A DNA stretch of 64,000 nucleotides from Lacibacter cauensis (GCF_007830055.1 NZ_VLLE01000005.1:124001-188000), one strand, 5' to 3'; shown: positions 34,722-44,767, counted from the stretch's first letter. The notes: a model not told the origin generated them from the letters alone. Numbers and translations are program-made.

Positions 34722-35867
34722 CTACCGCATCACATTGTCAACAAGCTCTCTCAGTTCCCGGTATTTCATTTGCCGTTCTTTGTGTTTCAGGTTAAACACA
34801 AAAAGAAACGCACAGTATTTTTTATCGTTATCGATCCAGGGAAACGAACCAAATAATCCCGGGCTGCTCACCGCACTTCCTCTTTTCGAATTTGGCATTG
34901 CATCTTTCTTTTCACTTACGGCTAACGGTGCATCCATGATCCACTCGCCAAAACCATAGCCCCAGGTGCCGGCTTCATCGGGCGTATAAGCCATTTCTAC
35001 ATCCCGGCTTAAGCGGTTCTTTTGCATTTCGTTTATCAATGCTTTGCTGATGATGCGTTTTCCGTTGTATTCACCTTCGTTCAGCAGCATTATTAAAAAG
35101 TGCATGTAGTCTTCAGGTGTACTAAAAGCACCGCCTGCTGCAAGGGGAACGCCGTTTTTGCCAAAATCAGTATTCTTCATTTCCAATGGATCGGCAATGC
35201 GTTCCTTGAACGCTGTTTCAAAATCTTTCTCACTTACTTTTTCAATAATCGCTGCTATAATCTGCAAACCGGTATTGCTGTAATGAAAATACTTGCCGGG
35301 CGTTCCCTCCATCGGCAACATGGCAATTTGCTCAATGGCTTCAAACATGGTTTTTACGTTGCGCATGCCGCTCAACATATCACGCAAGCCACCGCTTTTA
35401 ATACCCGTTGTGTGATTCAAGCACTGCCATACTTTAATGCCTCCTTTTCCGTATTTGGTCATCACGGGTAAAAACTTTCCAACGGAGTCGGTTAGCCGCA
35501 CTTTGTTTTCATCGATGTAGGTCATCAGTAATGCAGCGGTTAACCATTTACTGCTGCTGGCAATGCGTTCACGGGTAGTGGTTGTGTAATCCTGCAATAC
35601 TTCATCCACATCTTTGCCCTGCACTTTGGCTTTGATCTTTCCACGGTTTTGCTGGGCCTTAGTTAAATTGTTAAAATTCTGCGTGTATACAAATTTTCCA
35701 TCCTTATAAATCATTAATACTGCACGGCCGCCCAAATCGGTGAGGTTGTTATTTACCCAATCGTTTACCTTACTGAAATCCTGTTGTGCAAATGCAAACT
35801 GAAAGAATAACAGTAAAACGAGGCTGGCACTGACTTTGGGGCGGATACTCAAACGGTTAAGTGACAT
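34722..35867 (-). CDS. Class C beta-lactamase-related serine hydrolase (intact active site)
   Basis: A 381-residue exported serine hydrolase. A signal peptide (about 12-28) is followed by SxxK Ser104-SSK107 in RIASSSKWLTAALL, Tyr196-Ser-Asn198 in FHYSNTGLQ, and a late glycine block SPGLFGSFPWID in the KTG/HTG place. Such proteins are mostly esterases or peptidoglycan-linked carboxypeptidases rather than resistance enzymes. It is the intact paralogue of the degenerate protein at 27705. It is divergent from clpB, 59 nt between starts. Confidence 0.92.
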   Translation of the reverse strand: MSLNRLSIRPKVSASLVLLLFFQFAFAQQDFSKVNDWVNNNLTDLGGRAVLMIYKDGKFVYTQNFNNLTKAQQNRGKIKAKVQGKDVDEVLQDYTTTTRERIASSSKWLTAALLMTYIDENKVRLTDSVGKFLPVMTKYGKGGIKVWQCLNHTTGIKSGGLRDMLSGMRNVKTMFEAIEQIAMLPMEGTPGKYFHYSNTGLQIIAAIIEKVSEKDFETAFKERIADPLEMKNTDFGKNGVPLAAGGAFSTPEDYMHFLIMLLNEGEYNGKRIISKALINEMQKNRLSRDVEMAYTPDEAGTWGYGFGEWIMDAPLAVSEKKDAMPNSKRGSAVSSPGLFGSFPWIDNDKKYCAFLFVFNLKHKERQMKYRELRELVDNVMR

Positions 35868-35926
35868 TCTTACTGATTTTTTTTATTGGATTGTGTTTTG
35901 CGAACAATGTTTAAAACAATAGAACT

Positions 35927-38572
35927 ATGAATTTAGGAAACTTCACTATAAAAGCAGCAGAAGCTGTGCAGCAGGCCCAGCAATTGGCTTTTAATGCACA
36001 GAATGTAAATATTGAAACCGAACATATCCTTAAAGCATTACTCGATCAGCAGGATAGTCCGGTTGATTACTTGTTGAAGAAAAATAATGTTACCGTAAAT
36101 CTTGTAGAAACAAAACTCGATGAAGCCATCAACCGCTTGCCGAAAACAAGTGGAGAAGCCGCACAATCGATCAGCCGTGAAGCCAACAGTGTGGTATTGC
36201 GTGCAGGTGCAGCGTTAAAAAGTTTTGGCGATGAGTTTGTTACTCCCGAGCATTTGTTGCTGGCAATTGTTCAAGGCAACGATTCTACTGCAAAGCTGTT
36301 GAAAGATGCCGGCTTAACCGAAAAAGGTTTGCTTACAGCCATTAAAGATTTACGTAAAGGCGATACAGTAAAAAGCCAGACACAGGAAACACAGTTCAAT
36401 GCGCTCAATAAGTATGCAAAGAACTTAAATGAAATGGCAAGACAGGGCAAGCTCGATCCTGTAATCGGTCGTGATGAGGAGATACGCCGCACCTTACACA
36501 TCTTAACTCGTCGCAGTAAAAACAATCCCATTCTTGTGGGTGAACCGGGTGTAGGTAAAACAGCTATCGCCGAGGGATTGGCCATGCGTATTGTAAATGG
36601 CGATGTACCGGAGAATTTAAAATCGAAAATTATTTACGCATTGGATATGGGGCAACTCATTGCCGGTGCAAAATATAAAGGTGAGTTTGAAGAACGTTTG
36701 AAAAGTGTGGTAAAAGAAGTAAGCACCAGCGATGGTGAAATTATTTTATTCATTGATGAAATTCATACGCTTGTTGGTGCAGGCGGCGGCGAAGGTGCAA
36801 TGGATGCAGCCAACATTTTGAAGCCTGCACTGGCAAGAGGTGAGTTGCGTGCAATTGGTGCAACTACACTGAATGAGTACCAGAAGTTTTTTGAAAAAGA
36901 TAAAGCACTCGAACGTCGTTTTCAAAAAGTAATGATTGATGAGCCGAGTGTGGAAGATGCGGTATCAATTCTTCGTGGGTTGAAAGACCGTTACGAAACA
37001 CACCACCATGTACGCATTAAAGACGAAGCCATTATTGCAGCAGTTGAATTAAGTACACGCTACATTACCGATCGTTTTCTGCCCGACAAAGCTATTGACC
37101 TCATCGATGAAAGTGCAGCCAGGCTTCGTTTGGAAATGAACAGCATGCCAGAGGAACTGGATAAACTCGAACGCCAGATCCGTCAGCTCGAAATTGAACG
37201 GGAAGCGATTAAGCGGGAAAGCGATGAGCAGAAGTTAAAAGAGCTGAACACAGAAATCGCCAATCTTTCTGTAGAGCGTGATACACTCAAAGCAAAATGG
37301 AAAGAAGAAAAAGAACTGGTGGAGAAAGTACAAAACGCCAAAGCGGAGATTGAAAACTTAAAACTCCAGGCCGAGCGTGCAGAACGTGAAGGCGATTATG
37401 GCAAAGTAGCCGAAATCCGTTATGGTAAAGTAAAAGAGCAGGAAGCATTGATTGCTGAACTAAGCGTGCAGCTTGCGGCCAGCAGCGAAAAGCGTTTGCT
37501 GAAAGAAGAAGTGGATGCAGAAGATATTGCAGAAAATATTGCGAAGATGACGGGCATTCCCGTTGCCAAGATGATGCAGAGCGAACGGGAAAAATTATTG
37601 CATCTTGAAGATGAACTGCACAATCGTGTAGTTGGACAGGAGGAGGCAATTACAGCCGTAGCCGATGCCATCCGCAGAAGTAGGGCAGGGTTGAGCGATC
37701 CACGTAAACCAATCGGCTCTTTCATTTTCCTGGGTACAACCGGCGTGGGTAAAACCGAGTTGGCAAAAGCGCTTGCCGAATACCTGTTTGATGATGAAAG
37801 CATGATGACGAGGATTGATATGAGCGAGTACCAGGAGAAGCATACCGTTTCCCGGCTGGTTGGTGCGCCTCCCGGCTATGTGGGATATGATGAAGGAGGT
37901 CAGTTGACCGAGGCTGTGCGTCGCAAACCTTACAGTGTGGTCTTGCTCGATGAAATTGAAAAAGCGCATCCTGATGTATGGAATGTATTGTTGCAGGTGC
38001 TGGATGATGGCCGCTTAACCGACAATAAAGGCCGGGTGGTGAACTTCAAGAACACTATCATCATCATGACCAGCAATATTGGTAGTCATTTGATTAGCGA
38101 GGCATACGAAGGCGTAAGCACTGAGAATGAGATAGATAAGGCGGCAGAACGGGCTAAGCTGGAAGTTATGACGTTGTTGCGACAAACCATTCGCCCCGAA
38201 TTCTTGAATCGTGTGGATGAAATTATTATGTTTGCACCGTTACTTCAAAAGGAAATCAAATCCATTATTCGCATTCAGCTGAATAACCTGAAGAAACTGG
38301 TGGCCCAGAGCGGCATACAGCTGGACTTTTCTGACTACACCCTTGAATTCCTTGCCGAACATGGTTTCGATCCCCAGTTTGGAGCAAGACCTCTAAAACG
38401 ATTGATCCAGAAAGAGATCGTAAATGGCTTGAGCCGGAAAATTTTATCAGGCGATATCGACAAAGCCCACAAAGTAGTTGTTGATGTGTTTGATGGAGTA
38501 GTGGTTTTCAGAAATGAAAACGGACATACTGCCCCTTCAAAAGAAACAAACAAAGCAACGGCTGCACAATAA
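35927..38572 (+). CDS. clpB: ATP-dependent chaperone ClpB
   Basis: An 881-residue disaggregase that works with DnaK. The N-domain (1-145) is followed by AAA-1 with Walker A GEPGVGKT near residue 204 and Walker [10 protein letters not shown]. The coiled-coil middle domain (about 405-530) is rich in Glu, Lys and Leu. AAA-2 has Walker A GTTGVGKT near residue 604 and Walker [14 protein letters not shown]. Length is typical. It has no ClpP-binding IGL loop that I can see. It is followed by a DsbA-like gene with a strong Shine-Dalgarno. Confidence 0.97.
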   Translation: MNLGNFTIKAAEAVQQAQQLAFNAQNVNIETEHILKALLDQQDSPVDYLLKKNNVTVNLVETKLDEAINRLPKTSGEAAQSISREANSVVLRAGAALKSFGDEFVTPEHLLLAIVQGNDSTAKLLKDAGLTEKGLLTAIKDLRKGDTVKSQTQETQFNALNKYAKNLNEMARQGKLDPVIGRDEEIRRTLHILTRRSKNNPILVGEPGVGKTAIAEGLAMRIVNGDVPENLKSKIIYALDMGQLIAGAKYKGEFEERLKSVVKEVSTSDGEIILFIDEIHTLVGAGGGEGAMDAANILKPALARGELRAIGATTLNEYQKFFEKDKALERRFQKVMIDEPSVEDAVSILRGLKDRYETHHHVRIKDEAIIAAVELSTRYITDRFLPDKAIDLIDESAARLRLEMNSMPEELDKLERQIRQLEIEREAIKRESDEQKLKELNTEIANLSVERDTLKAKWKEEKELVEKVQNAKAEIENLKLQAERAEREGDYGKVAEIRYGKVKEQEALIAELSVQLAASSEKRLLKEEVDAEDIAENIAKMTGIPVAKMMQSEREKLLHLEDELHNRVVGQEEAITAVADAIRRSRAGLSDPRKPIGSFIFLGTTGVGKTELAKALAEYLFDDESMMTRIDMSEYQEKHTVSRLVGAPPGYVGYDEGGQLTEAVRRKPYSVVLLDEIEKAHPDVWNVLLQVLDDGRLTDNKGRVVNFKNTIIIMTSNIGSHLISEAYEGVSTENEIDKAAERAKLEVMTLLRQTIRPEFLNRVDEIIMFAPLLQKEIKSIIRIQLNNLKKLVAQSGIQLDFSDYTLEFLAEHGFDPQFGARPLKRLIQKEIVNGLSRKILSGDIDKAHKVVVDVFDGVVVFRNENGHTAPSKETNKATAAQ

Positions 38573-38606
38573 GTACTAGGAAACTGAATTGATCATATTT
38601 TAAAAA

Positions 38607-38611
38607 AGGAG
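38607..38611 (+). promoter_or_regulatory. Strong Shine-Dalgarno before the DsbA-like gene
   Basis: AAGGAG (GGAG core at 38608-38611) lies 5 nt before the ATG at 38617. Such a strong site stands out here, since most genes in the window lack one. Confidence 0.6.
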
Positions 38612-38616
38612 CACGT

Positions 38617-39198
38617 ATGGCACAAAAACAAGCAGAAATAGAAATTATACCACCAAAGGATATTTGGGTAGGCAATAAAAAAGCTCCTGTTAAGCTGGTC
38701 ATGTATGGCGATTATGAAAGTGAAGCCTGTGCAAAAGCAAATGAAGTAGTAAACCAGTTGCTGGAGAAGTTTGAAGATACCGTACAGTTTAACTTCCGTC
38801 ATTTTCCGTTAACACGTATTCACCAGCGTGCGCAAAAAGCAGCCGAAGCTTCGGTTGGTGCAGCACAGGAAGGTGAAGTGAAGTTTTGGGATATGCACAA
38901 CACTTTATTTGCTCACCGCCGTAACCTCGGCACCATCAGCTTAAAAGGCTATGCAAAAGATGTAGGTGTTACCGATAAAAACTTTTTAACCAAACTGGTT
39001 GATTCGGTGTATGGCTGGAGCGTAAGAGCCGATTTATTGGAAGGAGCAGATAAAGGCATTAAAGATGTTCCTTTCTTTTATATCAACGGCGAACCGTACA
39101 GCGGCCCTGTTAACCTCAGTGCTTTTAGTAAAGTAATTGAGCCGTTAACAAAGCAAAAGAAAGCTGCGTCGAAAACAGCTGTGAAGAAAAGAGCGTAA
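38617..39198 (+). CDS. DsbA-like thioredoxin-fold protein lacking the CxxC
   Basis: A 193-residue thioredoxin-fold protein of the Thioredoxin_4/DsbA type (KLVMYGDYESEACAKANEV, TVQFNFRHFPLTRIHQRA, cis-proline in KDVPFFYING). The usual CPxC is replaced by Ser35-Glu-Ala-Cys38, and there is no other cysteine in the chain, so disulphide chemistry is excluded. No signal peptide is present, so it is cytoplasmic; the C-terminus is Lys-rich. It lies 44 nt after clpB and may belong to the heat-shock transcript. Role unknown, perhaps a chaperone or conjugation partner. Confidence 0.82.
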   Translation: MAQKQAEIEIIPPKDIWVGNKKAPVKLVMYGDYESEACAKANEVVNQLLEKFEDTVQFNFRHFPLTRIHQRAQKAAEASVGAAQEGEVKFWDMHNTLFAHRRNLGTISLKGYAKDVGVTDKNFLTKLVDSVYGWSVRADLLEGADKGIKDVPFFYINGEPYSGPVNLSAFSKVIEPLTKQKKAASKTAVKKRA

Positions 39199-39220
39199 GT
39201 AAGTTGCAATAAGTTTATCG

Positions 39221-39249
39221 AGGCAATGGATTTATCCATTGCCTTTTTT
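39221..39249 (+). terminator. Terminator after the DsbA-like gene
   Basis: An AGGCAATGGA/TCCATTGCCT hairpin with a short loop is followed by TTTTTT, 22 nt past the stop. Confidence 0.85.
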
Positions 39250-39322
39250 GTTTGTACCGTTTGAAAAAAAACTCTTTTAGTCTTTTTGTAATCTATCATC
39301 TTTGCAAACTCAATCTTCCTTT

Positions 39323-40546
39323 ATGGCTTCCAATCGTAACGCTGCTATCGGCTTTATTTTCATTACCATGCTTATTGATGTCATCGGTTTTGGTATCATC
39401 ATTCCGGTAATGCCTTCGCTTATTGAAGAGTTGGGGCATGCAACAGTAAGCCAGGCATCAAAAATTGGCGGATGGTTGTTATTTGCGTTTGCTATTACAC
39501 AATTTATTTGTTCGCCGTTAATGGGTAACCTCAGCGACAGGTTTGGTCGTCGTCCTGTTATTCTTGCATCGCTGTTTGGCTTTGCAGTTGATTATCTTTT
39601 TCTTGCTTTTGCTCCAACCTTAGGCTGGTTGTTTGTTGGTCGTATTGTAGCCGGTATTACAGGTGCCAGCTTTACTGCTGCTTCGGCCTACATTGCCGAT
39701 ATCAGCACTCCCGAAGACCGTGCAAAAAACTTTGGTATGATTGGCGCTGCATTTGGATTAGGTTTTGTCATTGGTCCGGCAGTGGGTGGTTTGCTGGGCG
39801 GTTTTGGTGCACGTGTGCCGTTTATGGTTGCAGCCGGATTGTGTTTGCTGAATTTCCTGTATGGACTTTTTGTTTTACCTGAATCGTTGAAGCCGGAAAA
39901 TCGCCGCAAGTTCGAATGGGTGCGCATTATACCCGGCGTATCGTTATACAAACTTAAAAGGTATCCATCCATTGGCGGGTTAGTACTTGCGTTGTTGTTG
40001 GTTTATTTGGGTAGCCATGCCGTACACAGCAACTGGAGCTTTTTTACCATCGAACGATTTAAATGGGATTCGAAAATGATTGGTATATCGCTAGCTGTAG
40101 TTGGTTTGTTGGTAGGGGCTGTGCAGGCCGGTTTAACAAGGGTGATCAATCCCCGCATTGGGAATGAAAAAAGTATTTACATCGGCCTGGCACTGTATGC
40201 ATTTGGTATGTTCCTGTTTGCATTGGCCACACAAAGCTGGATGATGTTTGCGTTTCTGGTACCTTACTGCCTGGGCGGTATTTGCGGACCAGCTTTGCAA
40301 TCGGTGATGACGGGTTTGGTGCCTGCCAATCAGCAAGGAGAACTGCAAGGGTCGCTTTCGGCGCTCATGAGTTTCAGTTCGATCCTTGGCCCGGTGATGA
40401 TGACAAATACATTTGCAGCTTTTACCGGTCCGAAAGCACCGGTCTATTTTCCCGGCGCTCCCTTTGTGCTCGGTTCAGTATTTATGCTGGCAAGTGCGGC
40501 AGTGGCATTCTATTCACTTCATCATAAAAAAGCATTAAGGGCATAG
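39323..40546 (+). CDS. MFS transporter of the TetA/TCR (DHA1) type
   Basis: A 407-residue 12-helix drug:proton antiporter-like protein. The A-motif [19 protein letters not shown] lies about 65-83, and [27 protein letters not shown] is the antiporter C-motif. It is close to tetracycline-resistance-like efflux proteins that are common chromosomal genes in Bacteroidota; resistance is not implied. The frame could begin at a TTG 21 nt upstream, but the ATG at 39323 is chosen. A CATCTTTG element lies just upstream (one base from consensus). Confidence 0.9.
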   Translation: MASNRNAAIGFIFITMLIDVIGFGIIIPVMPSLIEELGHATVSQASKIGGWLLFAFAITQFICSPLMGNLSDRFGRRPVILASLFGFAVDYLFLAFAPTLGWLFVGRIVAGITGASFTAASAYIADISTPEDRAKNFGMIGAAFGLGFVIGPAVGGLLGGFGARVPFMVAAGLCLLNFLYGLFVLPESLKPENRRKFEWVRIIPGVSLYKLKRYPSIGGLVLALLLVYLGSHAVHSNWSFFTIERFKWDSKMIGISLAVVGLLVGAVQAGLTRVINPRIGNEKSIYIGLALYAFGMFLFALATQSWMMFAFLVPYCLGGICGPALQSVMTGLVPANQQGELQGSLSALMSFSSILGPVMMTNTFAAFTGPKAPVYFPGAPFVLGSVFMLASAAVAFYSLHHKKALRA

Positions 40547-40598
40547 CAACGCCTTGGCAGCATCAAAAACTGTCGATGAAGTGTAATGGAAGGGATCA

Positions 40599-41030
40599 TT
40601 ATTTCGGGTTGCGACTGAAATAATCGTCCAGTGAAATTGGTCCGCCTCCTTCAATAAAAAATACAATCAGCAGTACAAGTATCATCAGCGATAAGCCAAG
40701 CTCCGACTGTGCCCCCATAAAACCTTTTTGCGAAAGCACCAGTAAAAAAGCGCCCGCAAGGATGGGGATTTGGAGTAACACCACCCAACGGGTAAACAAT
40801 CCCGCAATAAGTAAACTGCCGCCTAAAAGGTGTGCCCAGGGAATAAGTGTAACGAGCCAGTTTTGTGAGGAGAAAATGCTTTGCTGCAAAATGTTCTGCA
40901 AACTTGCATCGTTGCTGATAAACGAAATGCCTTTTAACAGCAGGCTGAAACCAAGAACGATCCGCAATACCACCAGCCATTTGGGGTGATGGGTAATGCT
41001 CCAATGCTGTAATTGCTGTAACGTACCCAT
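40599..41030 (-). CDS. DoxX family membrane protein
   Basis: A 143-residue protein with about four helices (WLVVLRIVLGFSLLLKGI, WLVTLIPWAHLLGGSLLIAGLFT, WVVLLQIPILAGAFLLV, LGLSLMILVLLIVFFIEG). The first segment LRIVLGFSLLLKGISFI is the DoxX signature area. It may act in thiosulphate/thiol redox control, but this is unsettled. The start is set at the ATG at 41030; the frame upstream of it has no family character. It is divergent from pdhA. Confidence 0.85.
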   Translation of the reverse strand: MGTLQQLQHWSITHHPKWLVVLRIVLGFSLLLKGISFISNDASLQNILQQSIFSSQNWLVTLIPWAHLLGGSLLIAGLFTRWVVLLQIPILAGAFLLVLSQKGFMGAQSELGLSLMILVLLIVFFIEGGGPISLDDYFSRNPK

Positions 41031-41173
41031 AACATAAATTTTAGTGGAGAAAAACAGGTTTTCTTCCCTGCATTTGCATCGAAAAAGATGCCAGAACTTT
41101 TCCGGGGCCAAAACGTTCGTTAACAATGGTTACGGGTAATTTTTTTCAAAAATCCACAATCAAAAATCAGCGG

Positions 41174-41203
41174 TTTAAATTTAACACTGTACCCTTATCT
41201 TTG
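41174..41203 (+). promoter_or_regulatory. Promoter of pdhA
   Basis: TTTA (41174-41177), 18 nt, TATCTTTG (41196-41203) is close to the TTTG-N19-TAnnTTTG consensus, with a perfect -7 element. The leader to the GTG start is about 15 nt. Confidence 0.6.
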
Positions 41204-41224
41204 CCACTCTAAAAAAATTACGAC

Positions 41225-42217
41225 GTGGCCACTAAATTCACGAAAGAAACATATCTCTACTGGTACGAGTTAATGCTGCTCCTCCGCCGTTTTGAGGAAA
41301 AGACAGGTCAGCTTTATGGAATGCAAAAGATCCGTGGTTTTTGTCACCTCTACATTGGCCAGGAAGCCATTGCGGCAGGTTGTATGACAGCTACCAAGCC
41401 TGAAGATAAAATGATCACTGCGTATCGTGATCACGGTTTAGCTATTGCAAAAGGTGTAAGTGCAAAGGCGTGTATGGCCGAAATGTTCGGTAAAGCGACC
41501 GGTTGCTCAAAAGGTAAAGGTGGAAGTATGCACTTCTTTGGTGCAGATGTTGGTTTCTTTGGCGGTCATGGTATCGTAGGTGCACAAATTGGTACAGGTG
41601 CAGGTATTGCATTTGCCGATAAATACAACGGTAACGACAATGTAACGCTTACGTTTTTTGGTGATGGTGCTGCCCGCCAGGGTATGTTGCACGAAACCTT
41701 CAACCTGGCAATGCTCTGGAAGCTGCCGGTGATTTTTATTTGTGAGAACAACAACTACGCTATGGGTACATCTGTAACCCGTACAAGTAACGTGGTTGAT
41801 ATTTATAAGCTGGCTGATGCATACGAAATGCCTGCAGATAGTATCGACGGTATGGATCCTGAAGCAGTTCACGAAGCGGTGGCACGTGCGGTTAAACGTG
41901 GCAGAGCAGGTGAAGGGCCAACCTTACTTGAAATTAAAACGTATCGTTACAAAGGTCACTCAATGAGTGATCCTCAGAAATACCGTTCTAAAGAAGAGGT
42001 AGAAGAATATAAGCAACGTGACCCCATTGAAACTTCAAAGCAAAAACTGCTGGAAGTATTCGGTGTAAGCGAAGCAGAAATTGAAGCCATTAATGAACGT
42101 GTACGTGTAGAAGTAGAGGAGTGTGTGAAGTTTGCTGAAGAAAGTCCATGGCCATCAGAAGATGAGCTGTTGAAGGATGTGTATATTGATCAGAATTATC
42201 CGTTCATTGTAGACTAA
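41225..42217 (+). CDS. pdhA: Pyruvate dehydrogenase E1 component, alpha subunit (GTG start)
   Basis: A 330-residue E1-alpha that decarboxylates pyruvate with thiamine diphosphate for acetyl-CoA synthesis. The ThDP motif GDGAARQGMLHETFNLA runs to NNNYAMGTS (GDG...NN), and GKGGSMHFF precedes it. SMSDPQKYRSKEEV is the phosphorylation-loop equivalent that touches E2. No ATG matches the conserved N-terminus, so GTG at 41225 is the start. The beta subunit and E2 are not next to it. TPR, ribH and lutA-like genes follow. Confidence 0.94.
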   Translation: MATKFTKETYLYWYELMLLLRRFEEKTGQLYGMQKIRGFCHLYIGQEAIAAGCMTATKPEDKMITAYRDHGLAIAKGVSAKACMAEMFGKATGCSKGKGGSMHFFGADVGFFGGHGIVGAQIGTGAGIAFADKYNGNDNVTLTFFGDGAARQGMLHETFNLAMLWKLPVIFICENNNYAMGTSVTRTSNVVDIYKLADAYEMPADSIDGMDPEAVHEAVARAVKRGRAGEGPTLLEIKTYRYKGHSMSDPQKYRSKEEVEEYKQRDPIETSKQKLLEVFGVSEAEIEAINERVRVEVEECVKFAEESPWPSEDELLKDVYIDQNYPFIVD

Positions 42218-42272
42218 TATTTACACTAACGAAGCTTAAGCTATATTTAAATTCAACCAGAACAAATACAAA

Positions 42273-42962
42273 ATGTCAGAAACAAAAAAAACAACGGCAC
42301 AGGAACTGAACGATGTGGAAGCCATTAAACAGGCAAAGGACTTCTGGGGTCGTTTTTCAAAACCCATTACTTACATTGGTGGATTGATTATTTTATTGGC
42401 AGGTGGTTACCTCGCATATAAAAACTTTGTTGTAGGCCCGAAAGAATCGAAAGCAAACGATGCGATGAGCCGTGCACAAATGTATTTCGCACAGGATTCA
42501 TTGAACCAGGCATTAAACGGTGATGGTTCATCTGCAGGTTTTCTGAAGATCATTAAAACTTATAGCGGAACTAAGGCTGCAAATCTTGCTAATTATTATG
42601 CAGGTGCAATCTACCTCCGTAAAGAAGATTACAACAATGCCATCAAGCATCTCGAAGATTTTTCTACCGATGCAACACAAATTCAAAGTGCTGCCTGGCG
42701 TATGTTGGGTGATGCTTACATGAGTACCGATAAGAAAGAGAAAGGTCCGGCGATGTACGAAAAAGCTGCTAAGCTCAATGAGAAAGATGAGTTCACTTCA
42801 TCCGAAAATCTATTACGTGCAGCAATGGCTTACGAAGCTGTAGGTAATAAAGAGAAGGCTGCGGATTTATTAAAGGCATTGAAAGAAAAATATCCAAGAT
42901 CAAATGGTGCAGGCCAGGCCGATAAATACCTTGCACGCTTGGGTGTTGTTACAAACGACTAA
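42273..42962 (+). CDS. Membrane-anchored tetratricopeptide repeat protein
   Basis: A 229-residue protein with one N-terminal membrane helix (about 30-51, ITYIGGLIILLAGGYLAY) and TPR-like repeats after it (AANLANYYAGAIYLRKEDYNNAIKHLE, SAAWRMLGDAYMSTDKKEKG, LLRAAMAYEAVGNKEKAADLL). The layout resembles YfgM, a partner of the SecYEG translocon. It lies 22 nt before ribH and is likely in one operon with it, as is often seen in this phylum. Confidence 0.85.
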   Translation: MSETKKTTAQELNDVEAIKQAKDFWGRFSKPITYIGGLIILLAGGYLAYKNFVVGPKESKANDAMSRAQMYFAQDSLNQALNGDGSSAGFLKIIKTYSGTKAANLANYYAGAIYLRKEDYNNAIKHLEDFSTDATQIQSAAWRMLGDAYMSTDKKEKGPAMYEKAAKLNEKDEFTSSENLLRAAMAYEAVGNKEKAADLLKALKEKYPRSNGAGQADKYLARLGVVTND

Positions 42963-42984
42963 ACAAGGCTAAACCCATTGTATT

Positions 42985-43491
42985 ATGGCTGATGTTAGCA
43001 ACAGCAATTTATACGCATTTAATACAGGCACTCACGATTTTTCGGGTGCCTGTGTTGTATTGGTACGTACCGAATGGAACGCAACCATTATTGATGAACT
43101 GGAAAAAGGTTGCCGCAAGGTATTGGAAGAATATGGTGTGAAGCAGGTTGTTACTGTAACCGTTCCCGGTGCAGTAGAAATAGGTTTTGCTGTAAAAGCA
43201 TACTGGGAAAGCAAATCGAGACATCTCAAAACGAGACCGCATGCATTCATTACGCTTGGTTGTGTAATACGTGGCGATACGCCGCATTTTGATTATGTAT
43301 GTAAAACAGTTACCGATGCTGTAACACAATTGAATCTTACGATTGATGTGCCAACAATTTTTGCTGTACTTACAGTAGAAAACCAGCAACAGGCATTGGA
43401 ACGTATTGGCGGCAAACACGGGCACAAAGGTGAAGAAGCAGCTTTAACAGCATTAAAGATGATTGCCCTGAATACCTCATTAAGAAAGTAA
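42985..43491 (+). CDS. ribH: 6,7-dimethyl-8-ribityllumazine synthase
   Basis: A 168-residue lumazine synthase, the penultimate step in riboflavin synthesis. Visible blocks are TEWNATIIDELEKGC (substrate binding), VPGAVEIGFA, and GCVIRGDTPHFDYVC with the catalytic His. Usual length is about 155, and the N-terminus here is slightly longer. It forms icosahedral or pentameric shells in the cytoplasm. It lies between the TPR gene and the Fe-S oxidoreductase with short gaps. Confidence 0.96.
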   Translation: MADVSNSNLYAFNTGTHDFSGACVVLVRTEWNATIIDELEKGCRKVLEEYGVKQVVTVTVPGAVEIGFAVKAYWESKSRHLKTRPHAFITLGCVIRGDTPHFDYVCKTVTDAVTQLNLTIDVPTIFAVLTVENQQQALERIGGKHGHKGEEAALTALKMIALNTSLRK

Positions 43492-43512
43492 ACGAACAAG
43501 GATAACCGGCAT

Positions 43513-44232
43513 ATGAATGTACAGTTGTTTATACCATGCTTTGTAGATCAGTTGTATCCGCAAACCGCCTTTAATATGGTGAAGGTTCTGGAGAAGCTTG
43601 GTTGTACGGTTCATTACAACGCCAATCAAACCTGTTGCGGACAACCTGCTTTTAATGCAGGGTTTCAGCACGAGTGCAAAGATGTGGCAACGAAGTTTCT
43701 GAAAGATTTTTCCGGCTCTGATTTTATTGTTGCGCCCAGCGCATCCTGCACAGGGTTTGTACGCAACTATTACGGTAAAATATTTGATAACTCTTCTGTT
43801 CACAACGAAGTGAAGGATATGGGCAAACGCCTGTACGAGTTCAGCGAGTTTTTAACGGATGTGTTGAAGGTGGATAATGTTGGTGCCAAGCTGGAAGGGA
43901 AGGCTACTTACCACGATAGCTGTGCAGGCCTGCGTGAATGTAAGATCAAAGAAGGTCCACGTAAACTGCTCAATAATGTACAAGGCCTGGAGTTGGTGGA
44001 AATGAATGATGTTGAAACCTGTTGTGGTTTTGGCGGAACATTCGCAGTAAAGTTTGAGCCGATCTCCGTAGCGATGGCCGATCAGAAAGTAAACAATGCT
44101 TTGGCTACAGGTGCACAGTACATGATTTCTACCGATTTGAGTTGCCTGATGCATTTGGAAGGATACATCAAACAAAAAGGGCATAACCTGCGAACATTAC
44201 ACCTTGCTGATGTGTTAGCAAATGGTTGGTGA
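43513..44232 (+). CDS. (Fe-S)-binding protein, LutA/YkgE-like
   Basis: A 239-residue protein with two CCG domains: CCGQPAFNAG near residue 38 and CCGFGGTFAVKF near residue 174, the marks of LutA/YkgE/GlcF-like lactate or glycolate oxidation subunits that hold an iron-sulphur cluster. It opens with QLFIPCFVDQLYPQTAFNMVKVLEKLG, typical of LutA. The usual lutB and lutC neighbours are absent, so its redox partner must be remote. It is the last gene of the ribH run. Confidence 0.9.
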   Translation: MNVQLFIPCFVDQLYPQTAFNMVKVLEKLGCTVHYNANQTCCGQPAFNAGFQHECKDVATKFLKDFSGSDFIVAPSASCTGFVRNYYGKIFDNSSVHNEVKDMGKRLYEFSEFLTDVLKVDNVGAKLEGKATYHDSCAGLRECKIKEGPRKLLNNVQGLELVEMNDVETCCGFGGTFAVKFEPISVAMADQKVNNALATGAQYMISTDLSCLMHLEGYIKQKGHNLRTLHLADVLANGW

Positions 44233-44330
44233 GAATACAATTTGAAAGTGAGTTAATTTGAAAATTAACTCCAACTCAAATTCTGTATTTTCATTTTCAA
44301 ATTTCCACATTCTCAAATTTTCAAATTAAT
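44233..44330. repeat. AT-rich intergenic word region with a 10-bp palindrome
   Basis: This gap holds a perfect hairpin GAGTTAATTT-GA-AAATTAACTC (44250-44271) and repeated AATTTGAAA / TTTCAAATT words up to the EVE gene. It may terminate the LutA-like gene, but there is no clear T tract. Confidence 0.75.
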
Positions 44331-44738
44331 ATGGCTCATTGGTTAATTAAATCAGAACCGTTTAAGTACAGCTGGGATCAGTTTGTAAAAGACAAGCAAA
44401 CATTTTGGGATGGTGTACGCAACTATGCTGCCCGTAATAATCTCCGTGATATGAAGAAAGGGGACGAAGCGTTCTTTTATCACAGTAACGAAGGGTTGGA
44501 AATTGTTGGTATTGCGAAAGTGGTGAAGGAATCATATCAAGATCCTACTACAGACGAGGATGCATGGGTTGTAGTAGATTTTAAGCCGGTGCGTAAATTA
44601 AAGAAGCCTGTAACGCTTGCGCAAATGAAAGCCGATTCCCGATTAGCGAATATGGACCTGTTACGTTTAGGTCGTTTAAGTGTTGGCAAAGTAACAGATG
44701 AGGAGTGGAAGATTGTGCTGGAGCTGGCGGGTGAGTAA
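44331..44738 (+). CDS. EVE domain-containing protein
   Basis: A 135-residue EVE (PUA-related) protein: MAHWLIKSEPFKYSWDQF opens it, WDGVRNYAARNNLRDMKKGDEAFFYHSNE is the nucleotide-binding cavity block, and GIAKVVKESYQDPT follows. EVE domains bind modified bases in DNA or RNA (thymocyte nuclear protein type). The target is not known here. It stands between the LutA-like gene and a terminator. No restriction or defence genes are adjacent. Confidence 0.93.
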   Translation: MAHWLIKSEPFKYSWDQFVKDKQTFWDGVRNYAARNNLRDMKKGDEAFFYHSNEGLEIVGIAKVVKESYQDPTTDEDAWVVVDFKPVRKLKKPVTLAQMKADSRLANMDLLRLGRLSVGKVTDEEWKIVLELAGE

Positions 44739-44767
44739 GAGCTAAGAGATTAAAAAGAAAAAAGAGT

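Noticed and set aside
34575-34856. 93-codon plus-strand frame in the gap after the sensor kinase
   Set aside because: Cys/Arg/Lys-rich sequence with no signal or domain, half of it opposite the serine hydrolase gene; the 223-nt gap shows nothing else.
34722-35867. Class C-like serine hydrolase as AmpC
   Set aside because: Only the general fold and motifs fit; such genes in Bacteroidota are mostly esterases or peptidases, and no AmpR-like regulator is present.
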